A DNA stretch of 64,000 bases from Agarilytica sp045430285 (lineage in GTDB: Bacteria; Pseudomonadota; Gammaproteobacteria; Pseudomonadales; Cellvibrionaceae): assembly GCA_045430285.1 (NCBI GenBank), contig JAILXV010000003.1, positions 600,518-664,517 of the forward strand, in the 5' to 3' direction. The notes below the pieces were generated by a model that made no database searches, was not told the DNA's origin, and worked only from the letters and a program-made list of their open reading frames with translations. Below are positions 15,961 through 24,532 of the stretch, one piece after another. Numbering within the stretch: position 1 is the first letter of the stretch; each line of letters begins with the position of its first letter. A program made the translations under genes and the position numbers.

Positions 15961-17532
15961 TTACTTATCTCGCCAAAATAATTCGGAAAAATCGTGAGTG
16001 GTATGGCACTGACTGCAATCGCCCCCAAATGCGCCGTGGTGAGCATCGTCAATAGCGTGGCAGCTAACGCATTCGGAGGAAATGCGCTCGGGTGAAGTGT
16101 TGGGTTTATGACAAGCATCGCAGGTGATGCCTTCGTGGGCGCCGTCCAGTGTAAATTGCGTCTGTTTTGCATGATCAAAATGCCAAAACCCCCACCCATT
16201 AGGATTATGACAACTCTCACATTTTGCGCCTACGGATGCTTCGTGAACGTCGTCTTCTGCGTGGCAATCGGAGCACGCAGTGGACGTTGTGGCAAAATGA
16301 TTATCTTGGTGGCAGGTGCCACACGGCACAATTGCGTGCATACCAATAAGCGGGAATCTGCTGAACTCGTGATCAAAGGTAGAGGTTTTTTTCCAGCCGC
16401 TTGTGTTGTGGCAGGTCGCACAGACCTTCATGGATTCCGATTTGTGAACATCGTCCGCGGCGTGGCAACTGGCACAGTCATTTGGTAATGCCTCTGTTAA
16501 TGGGCCAGTGTGACATTGAGTGCACGAGAGTTGTTGGTGCTTACCGCTTAAACCGAAGTCGGTATCTCGGTTGTGGTCGAATAATATTTTGTCCCAGCGA
16601 GTGACGTTGTGGCATTCTGAACATTCAGTGCCGTTTCGGCCGAAATGTGGGTCATCATTTTTGTGGCAATCAATGCAGTGCGTGGGTGTGTCGCTTTTAT
16701 CAAATTGTGTAGGGCTATGGCAGGCCCGACAGGGCAAAGCTTTATGCCCACCTTTTAACGCAAAGTCAGTATCGTTGTGATCAAACTTAATTTTTCCCCA
16801 ATCATTTTCGTTATGGCAATTGTTACACTGGTTTCCATTGCTACCCGCGTGAACGTCCGAGGTTAAGTGACAGCTAACGCACTCGGTATTCTCAAATTCG
16901 TATTTTTCACCCAAATGGCAGGACATGCAGGCCAAGTCCTTGTGTTTACCATGTAATGCAAAATCGGTTTTCTCGTGATCGAATGTGAGCGTGGATTGCC
17001 AGCGTGTTGTTTGATGGCACGTACCGCAGTTTTCTCCGAGTGAGTTTTTATGTATGTCATCGTTTTTATGGCAAGAAAAACATTCCGGATCGGCATCACG
17101 GAATTTTGTGTTTTCTTCGTGGCAGCTTGCGCAAGGAAGCTGTTTGTGAAACCCGGTTAATTCAAAATTTGTGTGGGCATGTTCGAAAACAGCCGTATTT
17201 AGTCCCAATATGTCGGCGTTTCTTCCTTCGTGATCGCCATGGCAACTTTGACATTGGGTTGTACTTGCCGTTGGTGATTGCCCATGAAACCCCGATTCAT
17301 CGATTCGGTCTTTAGCAATATCTTCGTGACAGCTTAAGCAATTGCTGGAGAGTTCTTTTTTATCAAAGGAGCTATGGCATTCCTCACAATCGGCCTCAAA
17401 CTTCGCGTGATGCTCAGATAATGGTCCAGGCATGAGTATGCGCTGTTTAAGCGAGAGTGGTTTTTCATTTGCGATCACACCGATTGCGTTTGAACAGAAA
17501 ATCACGAATATTAAAGAATATAGTAATTTCAT
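15961..17532 (-). CDS. periplasmic multiheme c-type cytochrome, 21 heme motifs
   Basis: A 523-residue protein with an N-terminal signal peptide (MKLLYSLIFVIFCSNAIG) and 21 CxxCH motifs by my count, from CEECH near residue 49 to CSQCH near residue 508. The motif spacing is regular and often paired with FDH or TDF(A/G)L segments (FDHEKTDFALHGKHKDLACMSCH) that supply distal His ligands. It is related to the downstream cytochrome but with a different repeat unit. Second gene of the operon, 9 bases after the membrane cytochrome b candidate. It could carry electrons from that protein across the periplasm. Confidence 0.9.
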   Translation of the reverse strand: MKLLYSLIFVIFCSNAIGVIANEKPLSLKQRILMPGPLSEHHAKFEADCEECHSSFDKKELSSNCLSCHEDIAKDRIDESGFHGQSPTASTTQCQSCHGDHEGRNADILGLNTAVFEHAHTNFELTGFHKQLPCASCHEENTKFRDADPECFSCHKNDDIHKNSLGENCGTCHQTTRWQSTLTFDHEKTDFALHGKHKDLACMSCHLGEKYEFENTECVSCHLTSDVHAGSNGNQCNNCHNENDWGKIKFDHNDTDFALKGGHKALPCRACHSPTQFDKSDTPTHCIDCHKNDDPHFGRNGTECSECHNVTRWDKILFDHNRDTDFGLSGKHQQLSCTQCHTGPLTEALPNDCASCHAADDVHKSESMKVCATCHNTSGWKKTSTFDHEFSRFPLIGMHAIVPCGTCHQDNHFATTSTACSDCHAEDDVHEASVGAKCESCHNPNGWGFWHFDHAKQTQFTLDGAHEGITCDACHKPNTSPERISSECVSCHAIDDAHHGAFGGDCSQCHTTHDFSELFWRDK

Positions 17533-17541
17533 AAATATCCG

Positions 17542-18432
17542 TCAGTACATATGCACAACAACGATATGAGTTGTTGCGGTGATGAGCATCAGTACAAATA
17601 TGGGCAAGTGAACAACGTGCCATAAGGAAAATAATTTTTCGAAAATAACGAGATTAGGTAGTCTTGACGCGATCTTTAATAGCGCGGATGTATGTAAGTG
17701 CAACTGGGATTGGATATCAGCGATTGCTGTCGCCTCTGTATTATGTTCAATATGATAGTGTTCTAAGTGGTGAAAAAACTTTCTCACAAATGTAAGTTCT
17801 GAGTGCAGTTTTCGACGATATGATAACTGTGTGAAAAAGGACGCGTCTTGAGTAAAGCGCTGGAAAGCTTTTTCAATGATGTCGTTACATTTGTTGAGCC
17901 CTGATTTCTGTTTCTCTGTCACCGCGTATTTTGTCAGTGTTTGATTGAGTTGGTCGAAATCAGTTCGTAGTTGCCCAAGCTTGATCTTTTCCCCATAGAG
18001 TGAGTAATGGATTTTATTATAAAAGTAACGCCCGATAAGGCCGCTACCTGCCACCAGCAACATCGAGAAAAAAGCAACAGAGCTATTGAGCGACCCCAAG
18101 CGGAAATTACTATGAAAAATTACTAGAACAGGCCCAACGACACCAAAAATCATATGCAGCCGGAACCAGGCCTGAACACTGAACAGTTTGCGTAAAGATT
18201 TTGCGCGTTTTCGTAAAGAGTAGGTGAGCAGTAGTAGCATCATCGATCCGCCGATGATACCCAGCCAATACCCCAAGCCATCTTCGGCGGAAATATAGCG
18301 GTATTTACTGATGGAAATTCCCCATATCAATAAAGCCGAAATAAAAATAATCCAGCTTGTGAACAATATATTTTTTGAGGACGGCGTGTAACGTTGCAAA
18401 AATGAGGGTTCGCTAATCACTGTAGTATTCAT
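17542..18432 (-). CDS. integral membrane protein, candidate b-type cytochrome
   Basis: A 296-residue protein with about five predicted membrane helices (near 24-44, 54-74, 88-108, 118-138 and 263-293) and a soluble helical insert (about 150-255). Histidines sit where b-heme ligands would be expected: LHMIFGVVGPVLVIFHSN in the third helix (H93 and H107) and LWHVVHLP plus TTHIVVVHMY in the last (H269, H272 and two more). This arrangement resembles membrane cytochrome b/ferric-reductase-like subunits that pass electrons to periplasmic multiheme proteins. I do not recognise a named family. First gene of the leftward operon, with the upstream region (18433-18657) shared with a divergent oxidoreductase. 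Confidence 0.65.
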   Translation of the reverse strand: MNTTVISEPSFLQRYTPSSKNILFTSWIIFISALLIWGISISKYRYISAEDGLGYWLGIIGGSMMLLLLTYSLRKRAKSLRKLFSVQAWFRLHMIFGVVGPVLVIFHSNFRLGSLNSSVAFFSMLLVAGSGLIGRYFYNKIHYSLYGEKIKLGQLRTDFDQLNQTLTKYAVTEKQKSGLNKCNDIIEKAFQRFTQDASFFTQLSYRRKLHSELTFVRKFFHHLEHYHIEHNTEATAIADIQSQLHLHTSALLKIASRLPNLVIFEKLFSLWHVVHLPIFVLMLITATTHIVVVHMY

Positions 18433-18507
18433 GTAACAGCTATACAGAAAAAAGCGGCTTGTTAAAGTGGGGAAATTTCACCAAAAACATATCGTTTAAT
18501 ACCTCTA

Positions 18508-18532
18508 AATGATAATAAAAATTATTGTTATT
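18508..18532. promoter_or_regulatory. Fur-box-like inverted repeat
   Basis: The stretch AATGATAATAAAAATTATTG and the bases after it form an AT-rich imperfect inverted repeat resembling Fur boxes. It lies 76 bases upstream of the membrane cytochrome start, in the divergent promoter region of the multiheme operon. Iron control would suit a heme-rich system, but the match is imperfect and AT-rich sequence gives chance matches. Confidence 0.35.
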
Positions 18533-18604
18533 CACCGTGAAATAGTGGCGTATCCGTTATTATCTTTCATTGTATGAATAACATCGTAAGATTATCCTAA
18601 AAAC

Positions 18605-18618
18605 TTGACTTGGATCAC
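18605..18618. promoter_or_regulatory. FNR/DNR-type binding site
   Basis: TTGACTTGGATCAC closely matches the FNR/ANR/DNR consensus TTGAT-N4-ATCAA (8 of the 10 defined bases, with a 4-base spacer). It lies about 40 bases upstream of the Fe-S/FAD oxidoreductase start. Together with NnrS downstream this points to control by low oxygen or nitric oxide. It could also serve the divergent multiheme operon. Confidence 0.6.
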
Positions 18619-18657
18619 GTTAAGGCAATCCTCTGGTGACGATGTTTCCCGAAAGCC

Positions 18658-20004
18658 TTGTTAGACTTTTTGTTTAAAATGACTGGAAACCATGTGAATA
18701 CCACAATAACTTTATTTCTTATCTATGGCGTACCCGTCGCCGTAATTGTTGTCATTTATACTGTGTGGACAAAGCTGACATCGGCAAAGGCGCGCCGCCG
18801 AATAAACGAAGCGATTCATAGCGGTTTATCTCAGCCAGCTTCCTTACATCCGGTGATTGACCCAAATAAATGCTTGGGTTGCGCGACATGTGTAACGGCC
18901 TGCCCCGAAGGGGATATCCTTGGATTAATCAATCGTAAAGCTCAGTTAGTGGCGCCAGCCTCGTGTATTGGGCACGGCGCGTGTAAAGAGGCGTGTCCAG
19001 TCGATGCAATTAGTCTGGTATTTGGTACGGAAAGCCGGGGTGTGGATATTCCCAATGTTTCACCTAGCTTCGAAACAAACGTGCCTGGTTTGTATATCGC
19101 GGGGGAGCTTGGCGGTATGGGCTTGATAAAAAACGCGATATCACAAGGCGTGGCAGCGCTAAATTCATTACATGAGGTGCACCTGGGTAACGTGCATGGA
19201 TGTAAATATGATGTGGTGATTGTTGGTGCCGGCCCAGCCGGATTAAGTGCGGCATTGGCGGCGAAAGAAAAGAAATTAAAATATGTACTTCTTGAGCAGG
19301 ATACGGTGGGAGGAACGCTTGCACATTATCCTCGTGGAAAAATTGTGATGACGCAACCGGCAACGTTGCCGATTGTCGGAAAATTTCAATTTAAAGAGGC
19401 GAGTAAAGAAAGCCTTATTGAATTTTGGCAAGGCGCCATTAAACAATCTGATCTAAAGATTGAAAGTGGCACGCGTGTTGATGAGATAGAATCGGAGGAC
19501 GAAGGATTTTCTCTTATCACGAATAAGCATGCGGTAGTTTCTCGCACAGTATTATTAGCGCTTGGTCGGCGTGGTACACCTCGGACGCTTGGTGTCCCAG
19601 GGGAAGAGCATGAGAAAGTGGTGTATCGTTTAGTGGATGCCGCACAGTACAGAGGAAAGCATGTACTCGTGGTCGGTGGTGGGGATAGTGCATTGGAGGC
19701 TGCCCTGAGTTTATCCGAGGAAGCGGATACGGTTGTGTCATTATCTTACCGTAGTGGTGCTTTTTCGCGCGCGAAACAAAAAAATAGGGATAGAATCGAT
19801 CAGGCAGAAAAAGATGATAGGTTGAATGTCTACCTTACATCAACGGTAAATCACATTACGCCTTCAGAAGTATCGCTAGAAACTCAATCAGGCCCCCATG
19901 TTATATCAAACGATTTTGTGATTGTCTGCGCGGGTGGCATATTGCCCACTGCATTTTTGAAAAAATCAGGTATAGAAATTGAAACAAAATTTGGTACAGC
20001 CTAG
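18658..20004 (+). CDS. ferredoxin-domain FAD-dependent oxidoreductase
   Basis: A 448-residue protein. After an N-terminal membrane helix (about residues 15-40) comes a 2[4Fe-4S] ferredoxin domain with CLGCATCVTACP (near 73-84) and a modified second cluster CIGHGACKEACP (near 103-114), which keeps four Cys. A pyridine-nucleotide disulfide-oxidoreductase-like domain follows, with FAD site VVIVGAGPAGLSAA (near 185-198) and NAD(P) site VLVVGGGDSALEAAL (near 337-351). It could pass electrons between NAD(P)H, FAD, Fe-S and a membrane partner. The start is unclear: TTG 18658, ATG 18679 and GTG 18694 are all in frame and none has a strong ribosome site. First gene of an operon with the ankyrin protein and NnrS, behind an FNR/DNR site. 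Confidence 0.8.
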   Translation: MLDFLFKMTGNHVNTTITLFLIYGVPVAVIVVIYTVWTKLTSAKARRRINEAIHSGLSQPASLHPVIDPNKCLGCATCVTACPEGDILGLINRKAQLVAPASCIGHGACKEACPVDAISLVFGTESRGVDIPNVSPSFETNVPGLYIAGELGGMGLIKNAISQGVAALNSLHEVHLGNVHGCKYDVVIVGAGPAGLSAALAAKEKKLKYVLLEQDTVGGTLAHYPRGKIVMTQPATLPIVGKFQFKEASKESLIEFWQGAIKQSDLKIESGTRVDEIESEDEGFSLITNKHAVVSRTVLLALGRRGTPRTLGVPGEEHEKVVYRLVDAAQYRGKHVLVVGGGDSALEAALSLSEEADTVVSLSYRSGAFSRAKQKNRDRIDQAEKDDRLNVYLTSTVNHITPSEVSLETQSGPHVISNDFVIVCAGGILPTAFLKKSGIEIETKFGTA

Positions 20005-20011
20005 GTTAAAA

Positions 20012-21949
20012 ATGATGCGCGCTTTAGTATTGATCGTATTTCTCTGTTCACCCGTATTTGCAGATAACGTGGGGTTAGCGGATCAAGCGGTTCGCTTGCG
20101 TGAATTTAATAAAGCGTTTTATCTATATCTCAAAGAAGCAAGATTAGGGCACGCCGAAGCGCAATACCAAGTAGCCAAGCTATACCTTTCTGGCATGGGG
20201 GTTGATAGAAATGAAAAGAACGGCATTTTTTGGCTAGAAAAGGCGACGGATCAAAATCACGATGATGCGCAATACAACCTGGCGGTGTTGTTGCGGGCTA
20301 CTGATAGTGAGCGGTCGACGATGTTGCTGTCGAGCTTGGCGAGCAAAGGAAATGTTCGGGCGGAAAAGCTGCTTAAAAAACGCCGTCACGTTAGTGCCAG
20401 CGCCAAGGTGTCGGATACGGAGGCGGATGTATTTTCTGCCGCGAAGAAAAATGATACTACTACCTTGAAAAAGTTGAAGCAGTCAGGGGCTTCTATCAGA
20501 GCTGTCGATAAGCATAAAAGAAGTGCCTTGTTCTGGGCGTTAGAGAGCAAAGAAAAAGACGCGCTCATCTGGCTGCTAAAACAAGGTTTAGCGCCTACCG
20601 CAACGGATAAGTATGGGATTAGCCCGATGTCCTATGCGATAGATGTGGAGCATTACACATCGCTTCCTGCGTTATTTAAATACGCAAAAAGCCCTCTTCC
20701 TAATTTGCCGAATGGCGATACCTTACTCCATCATGCGGTTCGTAAAGCGCATTACGCCACGGTGAAAAATTTACTAAACCGTTCAATCGATATCAATGCT
20801 GAGAACGAAGAGGGTTGGACGGCTTTGGATATTGCGCATTATCAAAAGAATAAAAAAATCGTTGCGTTGCTTAAGCGTAGTAAAGCGAAAACAGGTGAAG
20901 GCTGGCTGAAGAAGAATCGACATGATGTATCAAAGTTGGCTGATCGATTAAGCGGCCAATCGGGGAAAGTACAATTTTCACCAATAGAGGATGCATTGCT
21001 ACACGAGAATGCCGCGCTGTTTTCTCAGTTGTTAGAAGATTTCCCTTTGTCAGAATTAAATCAGCCGCAAGCTACCGAGCATACCTTACTGTCGTTGGCA
21101 GTTCGTCAAAACAATAGGGAACTGATTACGGCGTTGTTAGATAAAGGGGCTAACCCCAATACCTCGGGTGAATATGGGATGACACCCTTGATATTAGCAT
21201 CGAAATATAAGGCACTTGATGCCGTAAAGATATTATTGGAAAGCGGTGCGAAAATTCTAAGTGTTGATGCTCGCGGTCGGGATGCGGTCTCTCATGCAAT
21301 GTTAGCGGGTGCGGGTTCTATTGCGGTATATTTACTAAATGTTTTAGAGTCTCGTGGGACGACGTATCCCAGGAAGCAGTATCTACTTGTTGCGGCTGCG
21401 CGCAATCAAACGAACATGGTGATGCGATTAACGCGACAATCGAAAAACCTTGACCACTATGACGAAAATGGCCGTAACGCAATATGGTTTGCTAGTAAGG
21501 CAAATAACCCAGCCATTATTACACGTCTGATTAAAGCGGGGGTCAATCCGGCAGCAAAGGATAGTGAGACGCAAACGCCCTTCATCGTGGCAGCGGATTC
21601 AGGGTGTTTGATGTGTGGCAAAGAATTGATTACCCATACTGATATAAACTACCAAATGAGTAACGGGACATCTGCGTTGATGTTAGCGGCTAAAAATGGG
21701 GATGCAGCGTTTGTTGAGTGGCTCATTGTGCAAGGGGCGGATGTAGTGCTAAGTAATCATTCGGGAAATACAGCCCTTATTCTTGCTGTGGAAGAAAATT
21801 CTACGGAAGTTACTGAGTTATTAATGAACGCGGGCGCGAGCGTAGCGAGGAAAAATAAGGTTGGTCTATCGGCATTGGATATCGCGAAAACTTCATATCC
21901 AGAGTTATACAAAAAAATGAATAAGTCTGCATTCTATAATATTTTTTAG
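20012..21949 (+). CDS. secreted Sel1/ankyrin-repeat protein
   Basis: A 645-residue protein with signal peptide MMRALVLIVFLCSPVFA. Residues about 30-110 form two to three Sel1-like repeats (AEAQYQVAKLYLSGMGVDRN, DDAQYNLAVLL). From about 135 to the end lie ankyrin repeats (SALFWALESKEKDALIWLLKQG, ELITALLDKGANPNTSGEYGMTPL, NTALILAVEENSTEVTELLMNAGA). The ATG at 20012, 7 bases after the oxidoreductase stop, is preferred because it begins the signal peptide and has an AGG ribosome site. Such proteins are protein-binding scaffolds, here periplasmic. Its place between a redox enzyme and NnrS suggests a structural or protective role, but the partner is unknown. Confidence 0.8.
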   Translation: MMRALVLIVFLCSPVFADNVGLADQAVRLREFNKAFYLYLKEARLGHAEAQYQVAKLYLSGMGVDRNEKNGIFWLEKATDQNHDDAQYNLAVLLRATDSERSTMLLSSLASKGNVRAEKLLKKRRHVSASAKVSDTEADVFSAAKKNDTTTLKKLKQSGASIRAVDKHKRSALFWALESKEKDALIWLLKQGLAPTATDKYGISPMSYAIDVEHYTSLPALFKYAKSPLPNLPNGDTLLHHAVRKAHYATVKNLLNRSIDINAENEEGWTALDIAHYQKNKKIVALLKRSKAKTGEGWLKKNRHDVSKLADRLSGQSGKVQFSPIEDALLHENAALFSQLLEDFPLSELNQPQATEHTLLSLAVRQNNRELITALLDKGANPNTSGEYGMTPLILASKYKALDAVKILLESGAKILSVDARGRDAVSHAMLAGAGSIAVYLLNVLESRGTTYPRKQYLLVAAARNQTNMVMRLTRQSKNLDHYDENGRNAIWFASKANNPAIITRLIKAGVNPAAKDSETQTPFIVAADSGCLMCGKELITHTDINYQMSNGTSALMLAAKNGDAAFVEWLIVQGADVVLSNHSGNTALILAVEENSTEVTELLMNAGASVARKNKVGLSALDIAKTSYPELYKKMNKSAFYNIF

Positions 21950-21985
21950 CCCGCTATTTTGATGGGTGAATAGGGGTTAAATCAA

Positions 21986-23170
21986 ATCACTAAATTATTT
22001 TCTCTTCCTTTATGGCACCTAGCATTTAGACCGTGGTTTTTACTGGCAAGTATGAGCGCCGTTATTTCCATGGTTTTGTGGGGCCTATCTTTAAACGGGG
22101 TAGACATTGGCGTTGGTCACGAGGGTGTGTCTTTGCTGGTGTGGCATGGCCACGAAATGGTGTTCGGGTTTGCCTGTACAGTAGCGCTAGGCTTTCTTTT
22201 AACGGCAGTACAAACGTGGACGGGTGAGCGAAGCGTTCACGGTGGGTTACTATTCTTGTTAACCGTAATTTGGCTGTTGGTCAGGGGCATGTTGTGGAGC
22301 GGCGACGCCCTCTTGCAATGGTTGGCGCTGCCACTTCAAATGCTTTGGTGGGGCATCAGCATACTTTCCTTAGCGCGGGTCCTCTTAATATCAAAAAATA
22401 CACGTAATTACATGTTTATTCCGATGACGCTGGTGTTGATGGTACTTAATGGTGGTGTGCTATATACAGCGATGAATGGCGCAGACCATATAGCGCTGGA
22501 CTTGTTGCGCAGCGCAATCATTTTATTTGGCGTGTTGATTAGTGTGATTGCGGGGCGAGTGATTCCCTTTTTTACTAAAAAGGGTGTTGCTAATGTATCT
22601 GTCATAGAAACACCAAGGCTAGATCGGTATTTGCCTCTCGTCTCTTTAGCGCTGTTTATAATGTTTGTAATACGAGTATTTGTAACGTTTCCGCTATTGG
22701 ATATGATTTTTATCTCGTTATGTATCGCAACTGGCGCATTACATTTTGGTCGGCTTCTACACTGGAATAGCTGGGCGACTAGAAAAGTGCCCTTGGTGTG
22801 GGCGTTACATGTGTCTTATCTGTTTTTATCTCTTGGGTTTATTGTTTTAGGAATAAGCATGTTTATTCCCAAGATAAATTTAAGTACGGCGCTACATCTG
22901 ATTACGGTGGGTACGATAGGCGGGATGATTCTGCCCATGATTGTCAGGGTATCTCTTGGCCATACTGGTAGAACATTGAAAGCATCGCCCTTCATTGCAG
23001 CCGCATTTATATGTGTCTTTTTAGCTGCGCTGTTGCGTTTTATTTACATGATGGTGGGCATGCCTCTCGTAGCGTGGAATCTAAGTGCGTTTTTATGGGT
23101 ATTGGCATATTCTGGTTTTGTTGTAGTATTTTTTGGTGTGTTGATTCGGCCGCGTGCCGATGGAAAATAA
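21986..23170 (+). CDS. nnrS: NnrS family membrane protein (apparent non-AUG start)
   Basis: NnrS is a polytopic heme- and copper-containing membrane protein linked to nitric-oxide tolerance. From the ATG at 22052 the protein has 372 residues and about 12 helices, with the conserved WHGHEMVFGF (near residue 31-40) and HTVGTIGGMI-like segments. The residues encoded just upstream of that ATG, in the same frame, read FSLPLWHLAFRPWFLLAS, which matches the conserved NnrS N-terminus (LGFRPFFLLA). The frame is open back to 21974 (TAG at 21971) and holds no ATG, GTG or TTG. A candidate ATC start at 21986 follows AGGGG with 9 bases between. Third gene of the oxidoreductase-ankyrin operon; NO/low-oxygen control by the upstream FNR/DNR site fits its role. 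Confidence 0.8.
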   Translation: MTKLFSLPLWHLAFRPWFLLASMSAVISMVLWGLSLNGVDIGVGHEGVSLLVWHGHEMVFGFACTVALGFLLTAVQTWTGERSVHGGLLFLLTVIWLLVRGMLWSGDALLQWLALPLQMLWWGISILSLARVLLISKNTRNYMFIPMTLVLMVLNGGVLYTAMNGADHIALDLLRSAIILFGVLISVIAGRVIPFFTKKGVANVSVIETPRLDRYLPLVSLALFIMFVIRVFVTFPLLDMIFISLCIATGALHFGRLLHWNSWATRKVPLVWALHVSYLFLSLGFIVLGISMFIPKINLSTALHLITVGTIGGMILPMIVRVSLGHTGRTLKASPFIAAAFICVFLAALLRFIYMMVGMPLVAWNLSAFLWVLAYSGFVVVFFGVLIRPRADGK

Positions 23171-23175
23171 GATAT

Positions 23176-24438
23176 TTAAATATCTGCGCGTGGATTGGGC
23201 GAGAAGTCTAGTTTCATGCCGAACATAAATCGCGTGATACGGAATCGTCTAATTAATTCGAAAAGCAGAGCACATATAAAAAATGTCATAAATATCAGCG
23301 CCAGTGATTCAATCATAGAGCCGAAGGCATAATGAGAAAGTACAGCCGCTAGGGAAATAATGATCGTCTGATGAAGAATATACCAAGGCAAAATAGCTTC
23401 ATTCATATAATTTAGTATTTTACTGGGTTTGTTCAAATAGGCACCTGCGAAAGCCACGGCGGCAAAAACGCTAGCGACGGTATATATAGATGTTACCCAG
23501 GTTATCATCAGGGTGTTAACTGTTGGTGTAATGGAATACACGTTTTTTAAACCACTATTTTCCAACCAGCTTTCCACGCTCCAGTGAACAAACATTAACA
23601 GCAGCGCACTGTGAATTATCGCAATAGCTAGCAAGCGCCGACGGCAGTGAATAATCGAATCCCAAATATCTTTCTTTTTTTCCAATACGTAACCAAAGAT
23701 AAACATTGTGAAATATAAGGCATGGCTATACCAGTCGCCGGACAATGCGTAGGTTTGTGGGTAATTAGGCGCTAATAGCGTTTTATACAGTATTAACAGA
23801 CAGGTAAGCACGAAAAATATAGGCAAGAGTTTCTTCGGGAAGCTATCCCACGGTATGCGGGTAAGCATGGGTTTTAGGGCTAGGTATATGAGTGTGTAGC
23901 AGAAAAGATAGGCTAAGTACCATAGGTGGTTCCAGGTGAGTAAGCCCAGGCTTCCGTGTTGATGATGAGGGTATTTCTCTGTATCGATATCTATATAGAA
24001 GTGAATGAAGGATAGATAGCTATCTGAGAACCCCTCTTTGCTTGCCAATTCAAAATAGAGTTGCGGCGGCACAATGATGTACATACCAATGAGTAGCGGT
24101 ACAAACACCCGTATGGTTCTCTGTTTTAGGAGTTGTATTCTAGATATTTTGGGTTCTACCAGGGATAGGGTTATACCGGAGACAAGGAATATGAGGGACA
24201 TACGCCAAGGGTTTAGGAGTAGCATAAAACTTTTTAATATATCGCTTTGAAACGCGCTTTTTAGATGCCACTGCCAATCGGCAACGTAGTACATGCCGAT
24301 GTGATAGAAGATCAGGAAAATAAAGGCAATAACCCTTAGCCAATCGAGATCGTGGCGTCTTGCTGCGGTGGTGCTGTGTAAACGTTTTATGCTAATTTCC
24401 TCCGCTGTTGGTAGCGATCGTGAAAAAGGTATTTGCAA
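23176..24438 (-). CDS. acyltransferase 3 family membrane protein
   Basis: A 420-residue polytopic protein of the acyltransferase-3 type. The N-terminal motif RRHDLDWLRVIAFIFLIFYHIGMYY (around residues 28-52) holds the catalytic-type R, D and H of the family, and about ten membrane helices follow, including PWYILHQTIIISL near residue 350. Such enzymes transfer acyl groups (for example acetyl or succinyl) to surface or periplasmic glycans; OpgC is a relative. It ends 5 bases after the NnrS stop (convergent) and is divergent from the LytTR gene across 94 bases. The proximity to LytTR may mean co-regulation. Acceptor unknown. Confidence 0.85.
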   Translation of the reverse strand: MQIPFSRSLPTAEEISIKRLHSTTAARRHDLDWLRVIAFIFLIFYHIGMYYVADWQWHLKSAFQSDILKSFMLLLNPWRMSLIFLVSGITLSLVEPKISRIQLLKQRTIRVFVPLLIGMYIIVPPQLYFELASKEGFSDSYLSFIHFYIDIDTEKYPHHQHGSLGLLTWNHLWYLAYLFCYTLIYLALKPMLTRIPWDSFPKKLLPIFFVLTCLLILYKTLLAPNYPQTYALSGDWYSHALYFTMFIFGYVLEKKKDIWDSIIHCRRRLLAIAIIHSALLLMFVHWSVESWLENSGLKNVYSITPTVNTLMITWVTSIYTVASVFAAVAFAGAYLNKPSKILNYMNEAILPWYILHQTIIISLAAVLSHYAFGSMIESLALIFMTFFICALLFELIRRFRITRFMFGMKLDFSPNPRADI

Positions 24439-24532
24439 AAAGTGCCGTTAGCATAATGATTTTGGTCTCTGAATTATTGAAAAAGGGCTTAACGAACAAT
24501 GACTTGGGACAAACGGTGGAATATAGGGTTGG

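Noticed and set aside
15792..16220. 142-residue ORF between the two cytochromes
   Set aside because: Out-of-frame shadow of CxxCH-rich coding sequence.
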